Shown here one piece after another: positions 17,078 through 25,664 of a stretch of DNA of 64,000 nucleotides. The notes beneath the pieces were generated by a model. It had not been told where the DNA came from. It saw only the letters and a list, made by a program, of their open reading frames with translations, and did not search any database. The DNA comes from CAZDET01 sp964504335. GTDB lineage: Bacteria; Bacteroidota; Bacteroidia; Chitinophagales; Saprospiraceae. Positions within the stretch are counted from its first letter, which is position 1, and each line of letters begins with the position of its first letter. The stretch spans positions 1 to 64,000 of the forward strand of contig CAZDET010000023.1 of NCBI GenBank assembly GCA_964504335.1, in the 5' to 3' direction. The position numbers and the translations under genes were made by a program.

Positions 17078-17144
17078 TGGGCGTGTGCGTTGGAGAAATA
17101 ACCCAATAAAAAGTCCGTACCAGCCGAAGGTTCACCTCGGTGAA

Positions 17145-17822
17145 TCAGGCCGCCAGTGGTTGGTAATTGCGCAATTCCTCCAGGTCGCCAACGATCAAAT
17201 AGCGTCGATTGTAGCGCACGAATCCTCGCTGGCGCAGTTCGCTCATTAGCTTGGCAACGGTTTGGCGAGAGGTCCCGACTGCGGCGGCGATTTCCCCCTG
17301 GGTGAGTGGCCGGTCGACCACGCGCTCAAAGCCTACCGGGCGGCCGTGCTGGTCGATGTAGCGGAGCAAGAACCCGAGTACGCGCGCCTGAGAATTGGCA
17401 AAGAAAGCAGCTTCCAGAGTCGTTTCGTGGTGCTCCAGCCTGTTGTGGAGCGAAGTCATGAATTCCTTCAGCAGAAAGGGGTGCTTTTGGATCAGTTTCT
17501 CGAAATCTTGTGGGTGCACACACCGCAAAATGGCGGTAGAAGATTGAACAACGGCCCCCTCTCCAATTGCAGAGGAGCCATCCAAGGTAGCACCGAAGAA
17601 ATCACCCTCCCCCAGGATGCACTTGATCAGTTCCCGGCCCTCTTTACCCGAATGGGTCAGCTTGATCTTTCCTTTGACGACCTGGTAAATCATCTGAGCG
17701 GGTTGACTGGGCCGGTAGATAGTAGCTCGGTATCCGAATTGCTGGGTTGGTAGCGCACGGAGCAATTGGCGCTTGCTTTCCGATTGAGTAGTAGAGCTGG
17801 GATTTAACGTTAGATTTTGCAT
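17145..17822 (-). CDS. Crp/Fnr-family transcriptional regulator
   Basis: 225 residues: N-terminal cyclic-nucleotide-binding-like beta-roll (about 25-115, with IYQVVKGKIKLTHSGKEGRE and LGEGDFFGATL), a long dimer helix, and a C-terminal Crp HTH (about 165-215: PLTQGEIAAAVGTSRQTVAKLMSELRQRGFV). It lacks the four cysteines of an Fnr Fe-S sensor and the Arg-Ser pair of a classical cAMP pocket is not evident, so the effector is unknown. The upstream interval has a 13-bp-arm palindrome (17962-18006) that could be an operator. It lies downstream of the sigma-54 regulator on the same strand, 218 bp away. Confidence 0.9.
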   Translation of the reverse strand: MQNLTLNPSSTTQSESKRQLLRALPTQQFGYRATIYRPSQPAQMIYQVVKGKIKLTHSGKEGRELIKCILGEGDFFGATLDGSSAIGEGAVVQSSTAILRCVHPQDFEKLIQKHPFLLKEFMTSLHNRLEHHETTLEAAFFANSQARVLGFLLRYIDQHGRPVGFERVVDRPLTQGEIAAAVGTSRQTVAKLMSELRQRGFVRYNRRYLIVGDLEELRNYQPLAA

Positions 17823-17961
17823 GGACGAGTGGTTTTTTGGACTAGCAGAGTGCAGAATTGCATCTATTCATCAATCTCTAATCAATTGCCATGCCAGAAC
17901 ATATAAATCGTTGCTTTTCAGGATTGTATGCGATGAGGTGGAAATGAAACGCGCTGCGTGG

Positions 17962-18006
17962 CTACGAAATATCGTAGACGAGTTGGATAACTCCGATATT
18001 TCGTAG
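17962..18006. promoter_or_regulatory. 13-bp-arm palindrome with nested stem, upstream of the Crp/Fnr gene
   Basis: CTACGAAATATCG (17962-17974) pairs exactly with 17994-18006; inside, GAGTT/AACTC (17980-17984 / 17989-17993) forms a second stem. No U-tract is seen on the minus strand, so it is either an operator or a structured 3' end of the sigma-54 regulator transcript. Confidence 0.5.
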
Positions 18007-18040
18007 GCTTGTTGTTCGAAAATGTCGGCCTCTTGTCTGG

Positions 18041-20008
18041 TCAGACAAAGGTGCGGCGGATTCCCAATCGCTTCATGCGGCTTTCGAGTGTGGTGGGTTT
18101 GATATCGAGTAAATGGGCGGCCCCATCTTCGCCACGGATTTTTCCGTTGGTGTGTTGGAGGGCAAGCAGAATGAGTTCTCGTTCATTTTCCGCCAATGTT
18201 TGCAGGCGGCGTCCTTGCGAAGGGGGGATAGCTTCTTCGGTTTCCGGGGTATTCGGCAGATAATGATCGACTTCCAGGCGGTTGGAAGGGGCCAGAAGTG
18301 CGGCCCGTTCGATCAGGTGTTCCAGCTCGCGCACGTTACCGGGCCAACTGTAGGCTTGTAGGCGTTGAATTTGTGAGACGGAAAGGGGTTGAAAATCTTT
18401 ACCGATCTTTTTGCCGATGCGCTGAGTGAAGTGGTGGGCAAACAAGGGAATGTCTTCCGGGCGGGCGCGCAAGGAAGGTAATTCGATGGGTAATACGTGG
18501 AGGCGGTAGTATAGGTCGGATCGAAAACGACCTTTCTGTACTTCCTGCCTCAGGTTGCGGTTGGTGGCGGCAATAATGCGCACATCTACGGGGATTGATC
18601 GATTGCCTCCCACCCGTTCGATTTCTTTTTCTTGCAGCACGCGGAGCAATTTGCTTTGCAAATTAAGAGGGATTTCTCCGATTTCGTCAAGCAGCAGGGT
18701 GCTGCCGTCGGCAATTTCAAATTTGCCGATGTGTTGTTGGTGGGCCCCGGTAAAGGCTCCCTTTTCGTGGCCGAATAATTCTGATTCGATCAGGTGTTCG
18801 GGAATAGCGGCGCAATTGACCCGAATCAGCGTGTGGTCGGCCCGGGGGGATCGTTGGTGAATGAGGCGGGCAAAAACTTCCTTGCCGGTACCGGTTTCTC
18901 CGGTTAGCAGGACGGTAGTGTCGGTGTGGGCAATGCGTTCGATCTGACCGACTACCTCGCGCATGGAAGCACTGGTGCCGACAATGGGCGCCTCCCGCCC
19001 GTCTTCGAGTGCTTCCTGCAAATAGGCTTTTTCCAGGGCGAGGCGCTGCTGATTTTGGGCCAGTTTTTCGAAGGCCAGGGCATTGTCGATGGCGAGTTGC
19101 AGGGTGAGTCGAATGCGCTCGAGGAGGTTCAGGTGATAGGATCGGTACTCCTCGTGCATGGAATAAAAGGAAAGAGTGATGCAGCGATCATTCTGAAGGC
19201 GTAGCGGTAGAAACAGCTTTGATCGAAACCGGTAGCGGGGCACCAGCTCGCAATCGATTGGGTGTTTGGCCGATTCGGCCAGGAGTTGTTGTTCGCTGAG
19301 GCGCTGTGCTTCGCGCGATTGCTCGATTAGTTCCCTGAATTGGGAGAGATCCAGCCCCAGTTCTTCGGAGAGTTCATATTCGTGAGAGAGGTCCAGTTCC
19401 GGTCCTGTTACTTCGCGAAAGGCAAACCACTGCCCTGCTTCAAAAGGTTCGGGTAGGCGAAAGGTGAGTAGTTGGAAGGGGAGGTACTCTTTGAGCAATC
19501 CCGCCATGCGTCGTAGCTTCAATGCGAGGTCGCCCGCTCGAAGCAATTGCTCGGACCACACTTCGTTTCGCAGCAGGGATTCGTGGATGCGCAGCAGTAG
19601 TTGATTTTCCTGATCCTGCTCGAGTAGGCGCCGGTACGCTGACTTCGACAAGGCCAGATCGATGGCCATTTCCAGCGCGGCGGGCGTTGGTGGCTTCACC
19701 AGGAAGGCGTCCGGGCGGGTGGCTTTTGCCCGGTTGAGGGTATGCGGTTCGACGTGCGAGCTGAGAAAAATGAAGGGAATGCGTTCGGCCTGTAGGTATT
19801 CGGCAATGTCGAGCCCACCCGGATTGCGGCCGAGCATGATATCGAGGATAACCAGGTCCGGTGATTCCGCCTTCAGCAGCGCCAAACTCTCGGAAACCGT
19901 TGCACCGACTCCCACTACTTCGTGCCCGAATCCCAGGACCATCTGGCGCAGGTCTTCGGCCAGGATGAACTCGTCCTCCACTAATAAAATGCGGTTGGGC
20001 GGCTGCAT
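18041..20008 (-). CDS. Sigma-54-dependent response regulator (receiver - GAF-like - AAA+ - Fis HTH)
   Basis: 655 residues. Receiver domain 1-~120 with acidic pair E11-D12, phospho-acceptor D56 (VILDIM) and K105 (LVKPP). A ~200-residue middle region (about 125-320) looks GAF-like. The AAA+ domain has Walker A GETGTGKE (370-377), the sigma-54-contacting GAFTGA (417-422), Walker B LLLDEIGE (438-445) and R-finger motifs. The C-terminal Fis-type HTH ends ALQHTNGKIRGEDGAAHLLDIKP.... It activates sigma-54 promoters when phosphorylated. It is divergent from a TPR histidine kinase with a 110-bp shared promoter region, so the two are almost certainly partners. Receiver plus long GAF plus AAA+ is a less common architecture than NtrC. 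Confidence 0.93.
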   Translation of the reverse strand: MQPPNRILLVEDEFILAEDLRQMVLGFGHEVVGVGATVSESLALLKAESPDLVILDIMLGRNPGGLDIAEYLQAERIPFIFLSSHVEPHTLNRAKATRPDAFLVKPPTPAALEMAIDLALSKSAYRRLLEQDQENQLLLRIHESLLRNEVWSEQLLRAGDLALKLRRMAGLLKEYLPFQLLTFRLPEPFEAGQWFAFREVTGPELDLSHEYELSEELGLDLSQFRELIEQSREAQRLSEQQLLAESAKHPIDCELVPRYRFRSKLFLPLRLQNDRCITLSFYSMHEEYRSYHLNLLERIRLTLQLAIDNALAFEKLAQNQQRLALEKAYLQEALEDGREAPIVGTSASMREVVGQIERIAHTDTTVLLTGETGTGKEVFARLIHQRSPRADHTLIRVNCAAIPEHLIESELFGHEKGAFTGAHQQHIGKFEIADGSTLLLDEIGEIPLNLQSKLLRVLQEKEIERVGGNRSIPVDVRIIAATNRNLRQEVQKGRFRSDLYYRLHVLPIELPSLRARPEDIPLFAHHFTQRIGKKIGKDFQPLSVSQIQRLQAYSWPGNVRELEHLIERAALLAPSNRLEVDHYLPNTPETEEAIPPSQGRRLQTLAENERELILLALQHTNGKIRGEDGAAHLLDIKPTTLESRMKRLGIRRTFV

Positions 20009-20118
20009 GACGTTTTTTGACGGCTAATCGGTATACGAATAATCTACCCGCACAAATTGAATAATTTGCTCCTGGATTCCAATTGGTACTATTAACTTGT
20101 TGGTAGAACTGTAATGGT

Positions 20119-21861
20119 ATGAACAGCTCAGCGCAAAAAATCTTTCTTGTTTTCCTATTCCTCTGGTTGCTGAGTGGACCAACCCAGGGCCAAAATTCCT
20201 ACGGCATCCCGGAGGCAATCGATACCGTACACAGTGGCTTCTCGCCGCAATCCTACGCAGACTCGGTGGAATTAGCCATGCACTTTTCTGATCTTGGACA
20301 GGAAGCACGCCAGGAAGGACGCCTCTCAGAGAGCCTCCACTGCTACCAAAAAGCCCTGCACCTACTCGACGAAGACCAATCGGAACTCACTGCGGATATT
20401 CGATTGGAGGTGGGGCACATTCACGCTCAGTTCAAGAACGACTCCCTGGCACTGGGATACTTCACCAAGGCTTACAAGGCAAACGAGCAACTCAATCGAA
20501 TCGATCGATTGTCTGAAACATACGAGGGGGTTGGGGATATCTATTTCCGAAATGCCGAATACGAGCAAGCGCTTCACTACTACCTCAAGGCGCAGTCCTA
20601 CGAGCACTTACAGGAGGATAGCCTTCGGGCGGCACGACTCTACACCCAAATAGGGGCTGTCTTCTCCAAACAACAGCAATACGATCGCGCCAATTCTTAT
20701 TTAGAAAAGGCCGGCACGCTTATTCCTGCTCGTAGAGAAGCGGACGCGGTAAGAGCGAATCGGTTGGTGCTGCTCGCAGAGGTATTATTCGTAAGCGGGA
20801 ATCGGTCGGAGGCAATCGATACCGCGCGCCGCGCCTTGGACATAGCCGAACAATCCGGGGCAAAACCGGCGATGCTGGATGCTACGTATTTTTTACAGCA
20901 GGCTTTCCGTGCCGTCGGGCGACCCACTGATGCGCTGGCCTATTTGGATCAGGCGTACGTTCTGCGTTCGGAATTGTATATGGAAGAAAAAGAACTCGAG
21001 GTACTTCGCCTGGAAGAACGATTTCAAAGCCAACAGAAGGAACAGCAAATTATGCTACTTCAACGCGACCGGGAAATCAAGCAAATGGCGATCACCGAGC
21101 AACGCAATACCCTGATCTATGCGATGGCCATTTGCCTCGTCCTTTTGCTGCTGCTGCTCACCGTCTGGAGGGCCTACCACAACAAGCAACGGACCTCTCG
21201 CCGATTGGCCGAACAACACCGGCAGATCGAACGGCAGACGGCCCAATTGCAACAGGCACTGCGCGAAAAAGAAGTGCTGATGTACGAGTTGCACCACCGC
21301 ACCAAGAATAATCTCAATTATCTGACCAGTCTGATGAGTTGGCAAAGCCGGCAAATGGAGGATTCCAAGGCCACCCAAATCATCAATGAAAGCCGGAGCC
21401 GGCTGCACGCCATTTCCCTGATTCACCAGCATTTGTATCAATCTCAGCGAGAAGACGTGCTTTCCCTGCGGCCCTATCTCCAGGATTTAATCCACCATCT
21501 GCAGGCCATTTTCGATGGCGAAAACCGCGTCCGAATTCAGGCAGAGCTGGCCGATCTGCAAATGGATATCCACCGAACCGTACCCTTGGGGCTGATCGTC
21601 AATGAGGCCTTCACCAACGCCTACAAACATGCTTTTCTCCAATCGGGGGGCACCATTGAAGTGATCTTGAAGCAGGAGGAGGAAGCCTACCAATTAACCA
21701 TTCGCGACGACGGTCAGGGGATGCAGGATGCCACCCCAACCGCGCCGCGCCTCATTACGGGCTTGGTGCGTCAGATGGGAGGTTCGATAGAAGTGTGTTC
21801 TAAACAGGGGCTCGAACTGGACATTCGCATTCCCATTGGTAGCCTGGCTCAGAAGGCCTGA
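20119..21861 (+). CDS. TPR-containing sensor histidine kinase (HisKA_2/HWE-like)
   Basis: 580 residues: signal peptide (1-24), periplasmic TPR repeats (about 50-300, e.g. GDIYFRNAEYEQALHYYLKA), coiled coil, one TM helix (331-351), a second coiled coil, a HisKA_2 phospho-acceptor region (ELHHRTKNNLNYLTSLMSWQ, His at 392-393), and a HATPase domain with N box (NEAFTNAYKHAF) and G1 box (IRDDGQGM). The topology implies the TPR sensor senses a periplasmic protein or peptide. It should phosphorylate the divergent sigma-54 regulator. HisKA_2 kinases usually pair with other output types, so this pairing is worth noting. Start ATG 20119 gives an immediate signal peptide. Confidence 0.92.
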   Translation: MNSSAQKIFLVFLFLWLLSGPTQGQNSYGIPEAIDTVHSGFSPQSYADSVELAMHFSDLGQEARQEGRLSESLHCYQKALHLLDEDQSELTADIRLEVGHIHAQFKNDSLALGYFTKAYKANEQLNRIDRLSETYEGVGDIYFRNAEYEQALHYYLKAQSYEHLQEDSLRAARLYTQIGAVFSKQQQYDRANSYLEKAGTLIPARREADAVRANRLVLLAEVLFVSGNRSEAIDTARRALDIAEQSGAKPAMLDATYFLQQAFRAVGRPTDALAYLDQAYVLRSELYMEEKELEVLRLEERFQSQQKEQQIMLLQRDREIKQMAITEQRNTLIYAMAICLVLLLLLLTVWRAYHNKQRTSRRLAEQHRQIERQTAQLQQALREKEVLMYELHHRTKNNLNYLTSLMSWQSRQMEDSKATQIINESRSRLHAISLIHQHLYQSQREDVLSLRPYLQDLIHHLQAIFDGENRVRIQAELADLQMDIHRTVPLGLIVNEAFTNAYKHAFLQSGGTIEVILKQEEEAYQLTIRDDGQGMQDATPTAPRLITGLVRQMGGSIEVCSKQGLELDIRIPIGSLAQKA

Positions 21862-21873
21862 TTGTTTACCGTC

Positions 21874-22476
21874 TTATTTCCGGTACTGGTTGGCGCGCTT
21901 ATTTTCCATGGCAAGTGCGGCGGTTTCCCGAATGCGCCTGGCCCGGGTTTCGGGCCGTTTTGCGTTGAGAATCCATTCCAGAATACCACGTTTCACCGAT
22001 CGGGGAAAGGCATCAAAGTGCTCTGCGGAGCCGGGAAATGCCTCGAAGGCGGTGGCCAGATCCGGCGGAATAACGCCTTGTTCTACCTCGTCGAGGGCCG
22101 TCCAGGTACCCGTTTCTTTGGCGATCCGGACCATTTCCCTACCGGGTTCGGCCAGTAAGCCGGCGGATTCCAGGCGTTGGATTTTTTCTTTGTTGACGCG
22201 GCTCCAGTTGCTCTTGGGGTTGCGCTTGGAGAAATACTGGTAGTAACTGATTTCGTCGCGCTTGTTTGGCTTGCTGTCTACCCAACCGTAAGCCAGGGCC
22301 TGATCTACGGCTTCGTCGTAGGTGACGCTGTCGATGCCGCTGTCTTTTTTGAAAATGACCAGCCAAACTCCCTTTTCCCGGTCGTGGTGTTCGGCGAGCC
22401 AGGAGCGCCAGTGTACCGCACTGGCAGCGGCCGTCACGGGAATGCCGTCCGATCGCTGGGTCTCCAGATTATCCAT
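21874..22476 (-). CDS. YdeI/OmpD-associated family protein
   Basis: 200 residues. Family motifs: WRSWLAEHHDREKGVWLVIF, VTYDEAVDQALAYGWVDS, ISYYQYFSKRNPKSNWSRVN and a C-terminal helical region with FPRSVKRGILEWI and AKRPETRARRI, as in the YdeI/OmpD-associated (DUF1905/OmdA-type) proteins. Cytoplasmic; linked to stress or antimicrobial-peptide tolerance in a few organisms, but the biochemical activity is unknown. The MATE transporter gene ends one base before this start, so the two are probably co-transcribed. Confidence 0.85.
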   Translation of the reverse strand: MDNLETQRSDGIPVTAAASAVHWRSWLAEHHDREKGVWLVIFKKDSGIDSVTYDEAVDQALAYGWVDSKPNKRDEISYYQYFSKRNPKSNWSRVNKEKIQRLESAGLLAEPGREMVRIAKETGTWTALDEVEQGVIPPDLATAFEAFPGSAEHFDAFPRSVKRGILEWILNAKRPETRARRIRETAALAMENKRANQYRK

Positions 22477-22477
22477 G

Positions 22478-23869
22478 TTAAGTTGCTGTTTCGTCAGAAA
22501 GAAACTGGGCGGAAATTCGATTGAACTCCCTGCGATTCAGCCAATAAGATAGGATGCCGGTGACTACGTACGCAACGGCAATAGCGAGAAATACGCCGGT
22601 AGTGCCCATGGAAGGGGCCAATGCAAAGGCAATGGGAACGGCAAAAAACAGGATTTCTGAGGCGGAAAGGATGGCCGCCTGGTAGGGGCGTTGCAACGTG
22701 TTTAGGCTGGTATTGGCAAGCAGGGTAATGCCGCGTAATGTGTAGGAAAACGGAACGATGTACAAAAAAAGTACGGTGAAACGCTGTACTTGAGGATCGT
22801 CGCTGAAAACAGCGGCAACGGGCTCCGCCACCAGTGCGAGTAGCCCTGCCACTCCGAGGCCCGCCAGTAAAGCAAACCGAAAGCTGAGTCGGTAACAGGT
22901 GGCAATCCGATCGAAAAATCCACCGCCCAGGTTTTGCCCGATGAAGGGACCCAGTGCGCTCGACAGTGCCATGACGACGGCAAGCGCCAGGGATTCCAAA
23001 CGCGTGCCCACCCCATAAGCGGCAACTGCCGCCGGATTGATACCCGCCAGAATAGCAGTGAGGATACCAATACCCAGTGGATTGATCATGCGGGCGCTCG
23101 CTGCCGGCAGGCCGATGAAGAGAATGGCCCGGCTGCAACTTTTGAAGGCCGACCAGGAGGTATTCGTGGTGATTAGCCGTTCGCGCACTATCAGTACGTA
23201 GAGCGACAGCACCATAATCAGCGCTCGGGAAATCGCGGTAGCCAGTGCCGCACCGCGCAAGCCCATAGCGGGAAAGGGGCCCCAGCCGAAAATGAGGATC
23301 GGATCGAGAATGGCATTGATAAGAACTGCCCCAAGGATGATGTAGGTGGGCGTCCGGGTATCGCCGGTAGAGCGAATGGCATTATTGCCAATGACAGGGA
23401 TGACGACAAACACCATGGCGAAGTACCATATCTCCATGTACTCGCGCACGTAGGGTAGGGTAGTAGCGTCGGCTCCGAGTAGCGTAAAAACGGGATCAAT
23501 GGTGAAGTACCCGAGGGTTGACAGCGCCATCACCAGCACCACTCCCAGGATCAGGCTGTCAGTGGTTTCCCGGGCAGCCCGCTCCCAATTGGACTGGCCG
23601 ATGGAGTTGGAAACAAGTGCTACCACTCCGATACCGATCCCCATTGCCAGACTGGCCACGAAGAGAATAACCGGGAAGGTGAATCCGAGGGCAGCGAGCT
23701 GGGCACTGCCGAGCTGCCCGACAAAGTAGGTATCTACCAGATTAAAGGCGATGAAGCTAAGGATGCCCACAATCATCGGAAGCGTCAACTGAACCAGGGT
23801 TCGGCCTACCGGCCCTTGGGTCAGTTGAGCGCTTGATGAATGCGGCGAATCGGGATCAGTCGGTTCCAT
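22478..23869 (-). CDS. MATE-family efflux transporter
   Basis: About 463 residues from the ATG at 23869 (MEPTDPDSP...); an upstream ATG at 23902 would add 11 residues and is less likely. Twelve hydrophobic segments with MATE hallmarks: GPVGRTLVQLTLPMIVGI at the start, NLVDTYFVGQLGSAQLAALG, and in the second half GPFIGQNLGGG. It exports cationic drugs or metabolites using a Na+ or H+ gradient. It lies directly upstream of the YdeI-family gene with no gap to speak of, suggesting one operon. Confidence 0.92.
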   Translation of the reverse strand: MEPTDPDSPHSSSAQLTQGPVGRTLVQLTLPMIVGILSFIAFNLVDTYFVGQLGSAQLAALGFTFPVILFVASLAMGIGIGVVALVSNSIGQSNWERAARETTDSLILGVVLVMALSTLGYFTIDPVFTLLGADATTLPYVREYMEIWYFAMVFVVIPVIGNNAIRSTGDTRTPTYIILGAVLINAILDPILIFGWGPFPAMGLRGAALATAISRALIMVLSLYVLIVRERLITTNTSWSAFKSCSRAILFIGLPAASARMINPLGIGILTAILAGINPAAVAAYGVGTRLESLALAVVMALSSALGPFIGQNLGGGFFDRIATCYRLSFRFALLAGLGVAGLLALVAEPVAAVFSDDPQVQRFTVLFLYIVPFSYTLRGITLLANTSLNTLQRPYQAAILSASEILFFAVPIAFALAPSMGTTGVFLAIAVAYVVTGILSYWLNRREFNRISAQFLSDETAT

Positions 23870-23970
23870 GTGGTCGTGTTCCTGCCAAAGATACACTACC
23901 AAACTGTATAAGAACGTGTTTGGGCTTCAGCCTTTGGAGCCAGCCGGTGTCTTTACTGGCAACCTTTGGC

Positions 23971-24447
23971 TTAAGGCTGTCCGGTGCTACAGAAGGGAAG
24001 GCGCTGGTACAAATACTCCCCGTAATTTGGCTCTACCCGGAGCAGCCGGTCGGAAATGGGTAGATCGACGACGATTCGATCATTGCGAACCTGAAGGCAG
24101 GCAAAATCGCGATTGACCAAAGTCGTTGCATCGACGGGAAGGAGATCCGGGAATTTCTCATTCCAATAGTAAATGGTGCGTCCGGGAACGTCTCTGGCCG
24201 CCCGGTCGATAAAGCGGATGCGCGTGCCCCGGCCGTCGATCCGTGCGTGAATGGATTCAACTTTGGAGAGGTCGGGGAGCCATTCCGAATCCACCGGAGC
24301 CGCCGGTACGGCACTTACGGGTTGAGGGGTATAACGCTCCAGAGTAGTCCGGTACGATTTGTAAACCAGAAACAAGGTGATGGCCAGAAAAAATAGAAAC
24401 CAGGCGGCACCTGGCCCAAGGCTTGTGTGTTCGGATGTTCGTGCCAC
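23971..24447 (-). CDS. Small membrane-anchored protein of unknown function
   Basis: 158 residues with one N-terminal TM helix (about 13-32: AAWFLFFLAITLFLVYKSYR), a Pro/Ala-rich linker (40-52) and a ~100-residue soluble domain that is likely periplasmic. No family recognised. Motif-like stretches are RIRFIDRAARDVPGRTIYYW and VNRDFACLQVRNDRIVVDLP. Its upstream 167 bp (24448-24614) are AT-rich with nothing recognisable. Coding status is supported by length, a plausible TM anchor and normal codon use; alternatives are few. Confidence 0.55.
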   Translation of the reverse strand: MARTSEHTSLGPGAAWFLFFLAITLFLVYKSYRTTLERYTPQPVSAVPAAPVDSEWLPDLSKVESIHARIDGRGTRIRFIDRAARDVPGRTIYYWNEKFPDLLPVDATTLVNRDFACLQVRNDRIVVDLPISDRLLRVEPNYGEYLYQRLPFCSTGQP

Positions 24448-24614
24448 GGGATGAGGTATTTGTGTGGTTAATGGATAATCTAAAATTCGCCAAAATCGAA
24501 TTTGGGGTCACTTATAGAGCCGTTAAAGTCTTCGGCTGATTCCGTTAAAAACACTTAATCTCAGAGAGGCACACTTAAAAAACGTTAAAAGCAGTTAAGA
24601 AAGTTTCCAGTTAA

Positions 24615-25616
24615 TTAAGAATGAGGCTGAAAGGCTTGAAATTCTCGACGAAGTTGCTGATAGTCGACCGGAACCACCCCTGGTTTTTCGACGACCTGCC
24701 CGCCGGCGAGGTTGGCGAGGTGAGCGGTCAGTTGCAGATCGAGGCCGAGCACGAGGCAAAGCGCCACGATGCTGATCACCGTATCGCCCGCGCCGGAGAC
24801 ATCCGCGATGGAGCGCGCCTGCGTGGGTACGATTTGTCCGCGGTGACCATCGTGCAGGTAGAGGCCCCGTTCTGACAGGGTGATCATGGTATACTGATTG
24901 CCGAGCCGCTGGCGGAGTAGCTCGGTGGCACGGTCGAGGCTAGGCAGGTCGGGTTGCAGCGGGAAGTCGAGTTGTTGCTGCATTTCCCGTAGGTTAGGCT
25001 TGAACAAGGTGACGTGCTTGTAAGCCCAAAAGTTATCTTTTTTCGGGTCTACGGCAATGGGAATATCCTCCTTGATGCCCAGCAGAATGATTTCGCTGAT
25101 CATGGTGGGCGTGAGCACCCCTTTGTTATAATCCTGTAGCAGGATGACGTCGATACTCTTTGTTTCAATCACAGAGGTAATCAGTTCGAGCAATTCGTTG
25201 GCCTCCATATCCTGCAGCGGGTGGGTGTCTTCGCGATCTACCCGCATCAGTTGCTGATTTTGTGAAATGACCCTCGTTTTGACGGTGGTACAACGCGCAT
25301 CACTGAAAAGGATGTAGCGATTGTTGATATTCGACTCGGGTAATAGCTCGCAAAACCGAGAGCCGTTGGCATCTTTCCCTACCAGGGTACAGAGGTAAGG
25401 CGTTGCACCCAGCGCGCGCAAGTTGAGGGCTACATTGGCGGCCCCACCCAAACGGTTTTCCTCGGTACTCAGTCGTACTACCGGTACGGGTGCCTCCGGT
25501 GATATGCGATCGACGCTTCCGGTAAGGTATCGGTCGATCATGACGTCCCCTACGACGAGTACGTTCAATCCACTGAAATCGGGCAGTTGAATGGAAGCAT
25601 CTTTTTGATCTATCAT
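24615..25616 (-). CDS. D-glycero-beta-D-manno-heptose-7-phosphate kinase (PfkB family)
   Basis: 333 residues of the RfaE1/HldA-type ribokinase family: VLVVGDVMIDRYLTGSVDRISPEAPVPVV (N-terminal signature), LGGAANVALNLRALGA, and the PfkB catalytic motif DVSGAGDTVISIVA near the C-terminus. It phosphorylates heptose-7-phosphate to the 1,7-bisphosphate for ADP-heptose and LPS inner core. Only the kinase half is present (no cytidylyltransferase-like HldE C-domain). It lies 48 bp downstream of the Kdo transferase gene on the same strand, forming an LPS-core unit. Confidence 0.9.
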   Translation of the reverse strand: MIDQKDASIQLPDFSGLNVLVVGDVMIDRYLTGSVDRISPEAPVPVVRLSTEENRLGGAANVALNLRALGATPYLCTLVGKDANGSRFCELLPESNINNRYILFSDARCTTVKTRVISQNQQLMRVDREDTHPLQDMEANELLELITSVIETKSIDVILLQDYNKGVLTPTMISEIILLGIKEDIPIAVDPKKDNFWAYKHVTLFKPNLREMQQQLDFPLQPDLPSLDRATELLRQRLGNQYTMITLSERGLYLHDGHRGQIVPTQARSIADVSGAGDTVISIVALCLVLGLDLQLTAHLANLAGGQVVEKPGVVPVDYQQLRREFQAFQPHS

Positions 25617-25664
25617 CGGTAGTGAAGCAGCGTTTTTTATGATGGAAGGATGAAGGTATTAAAA

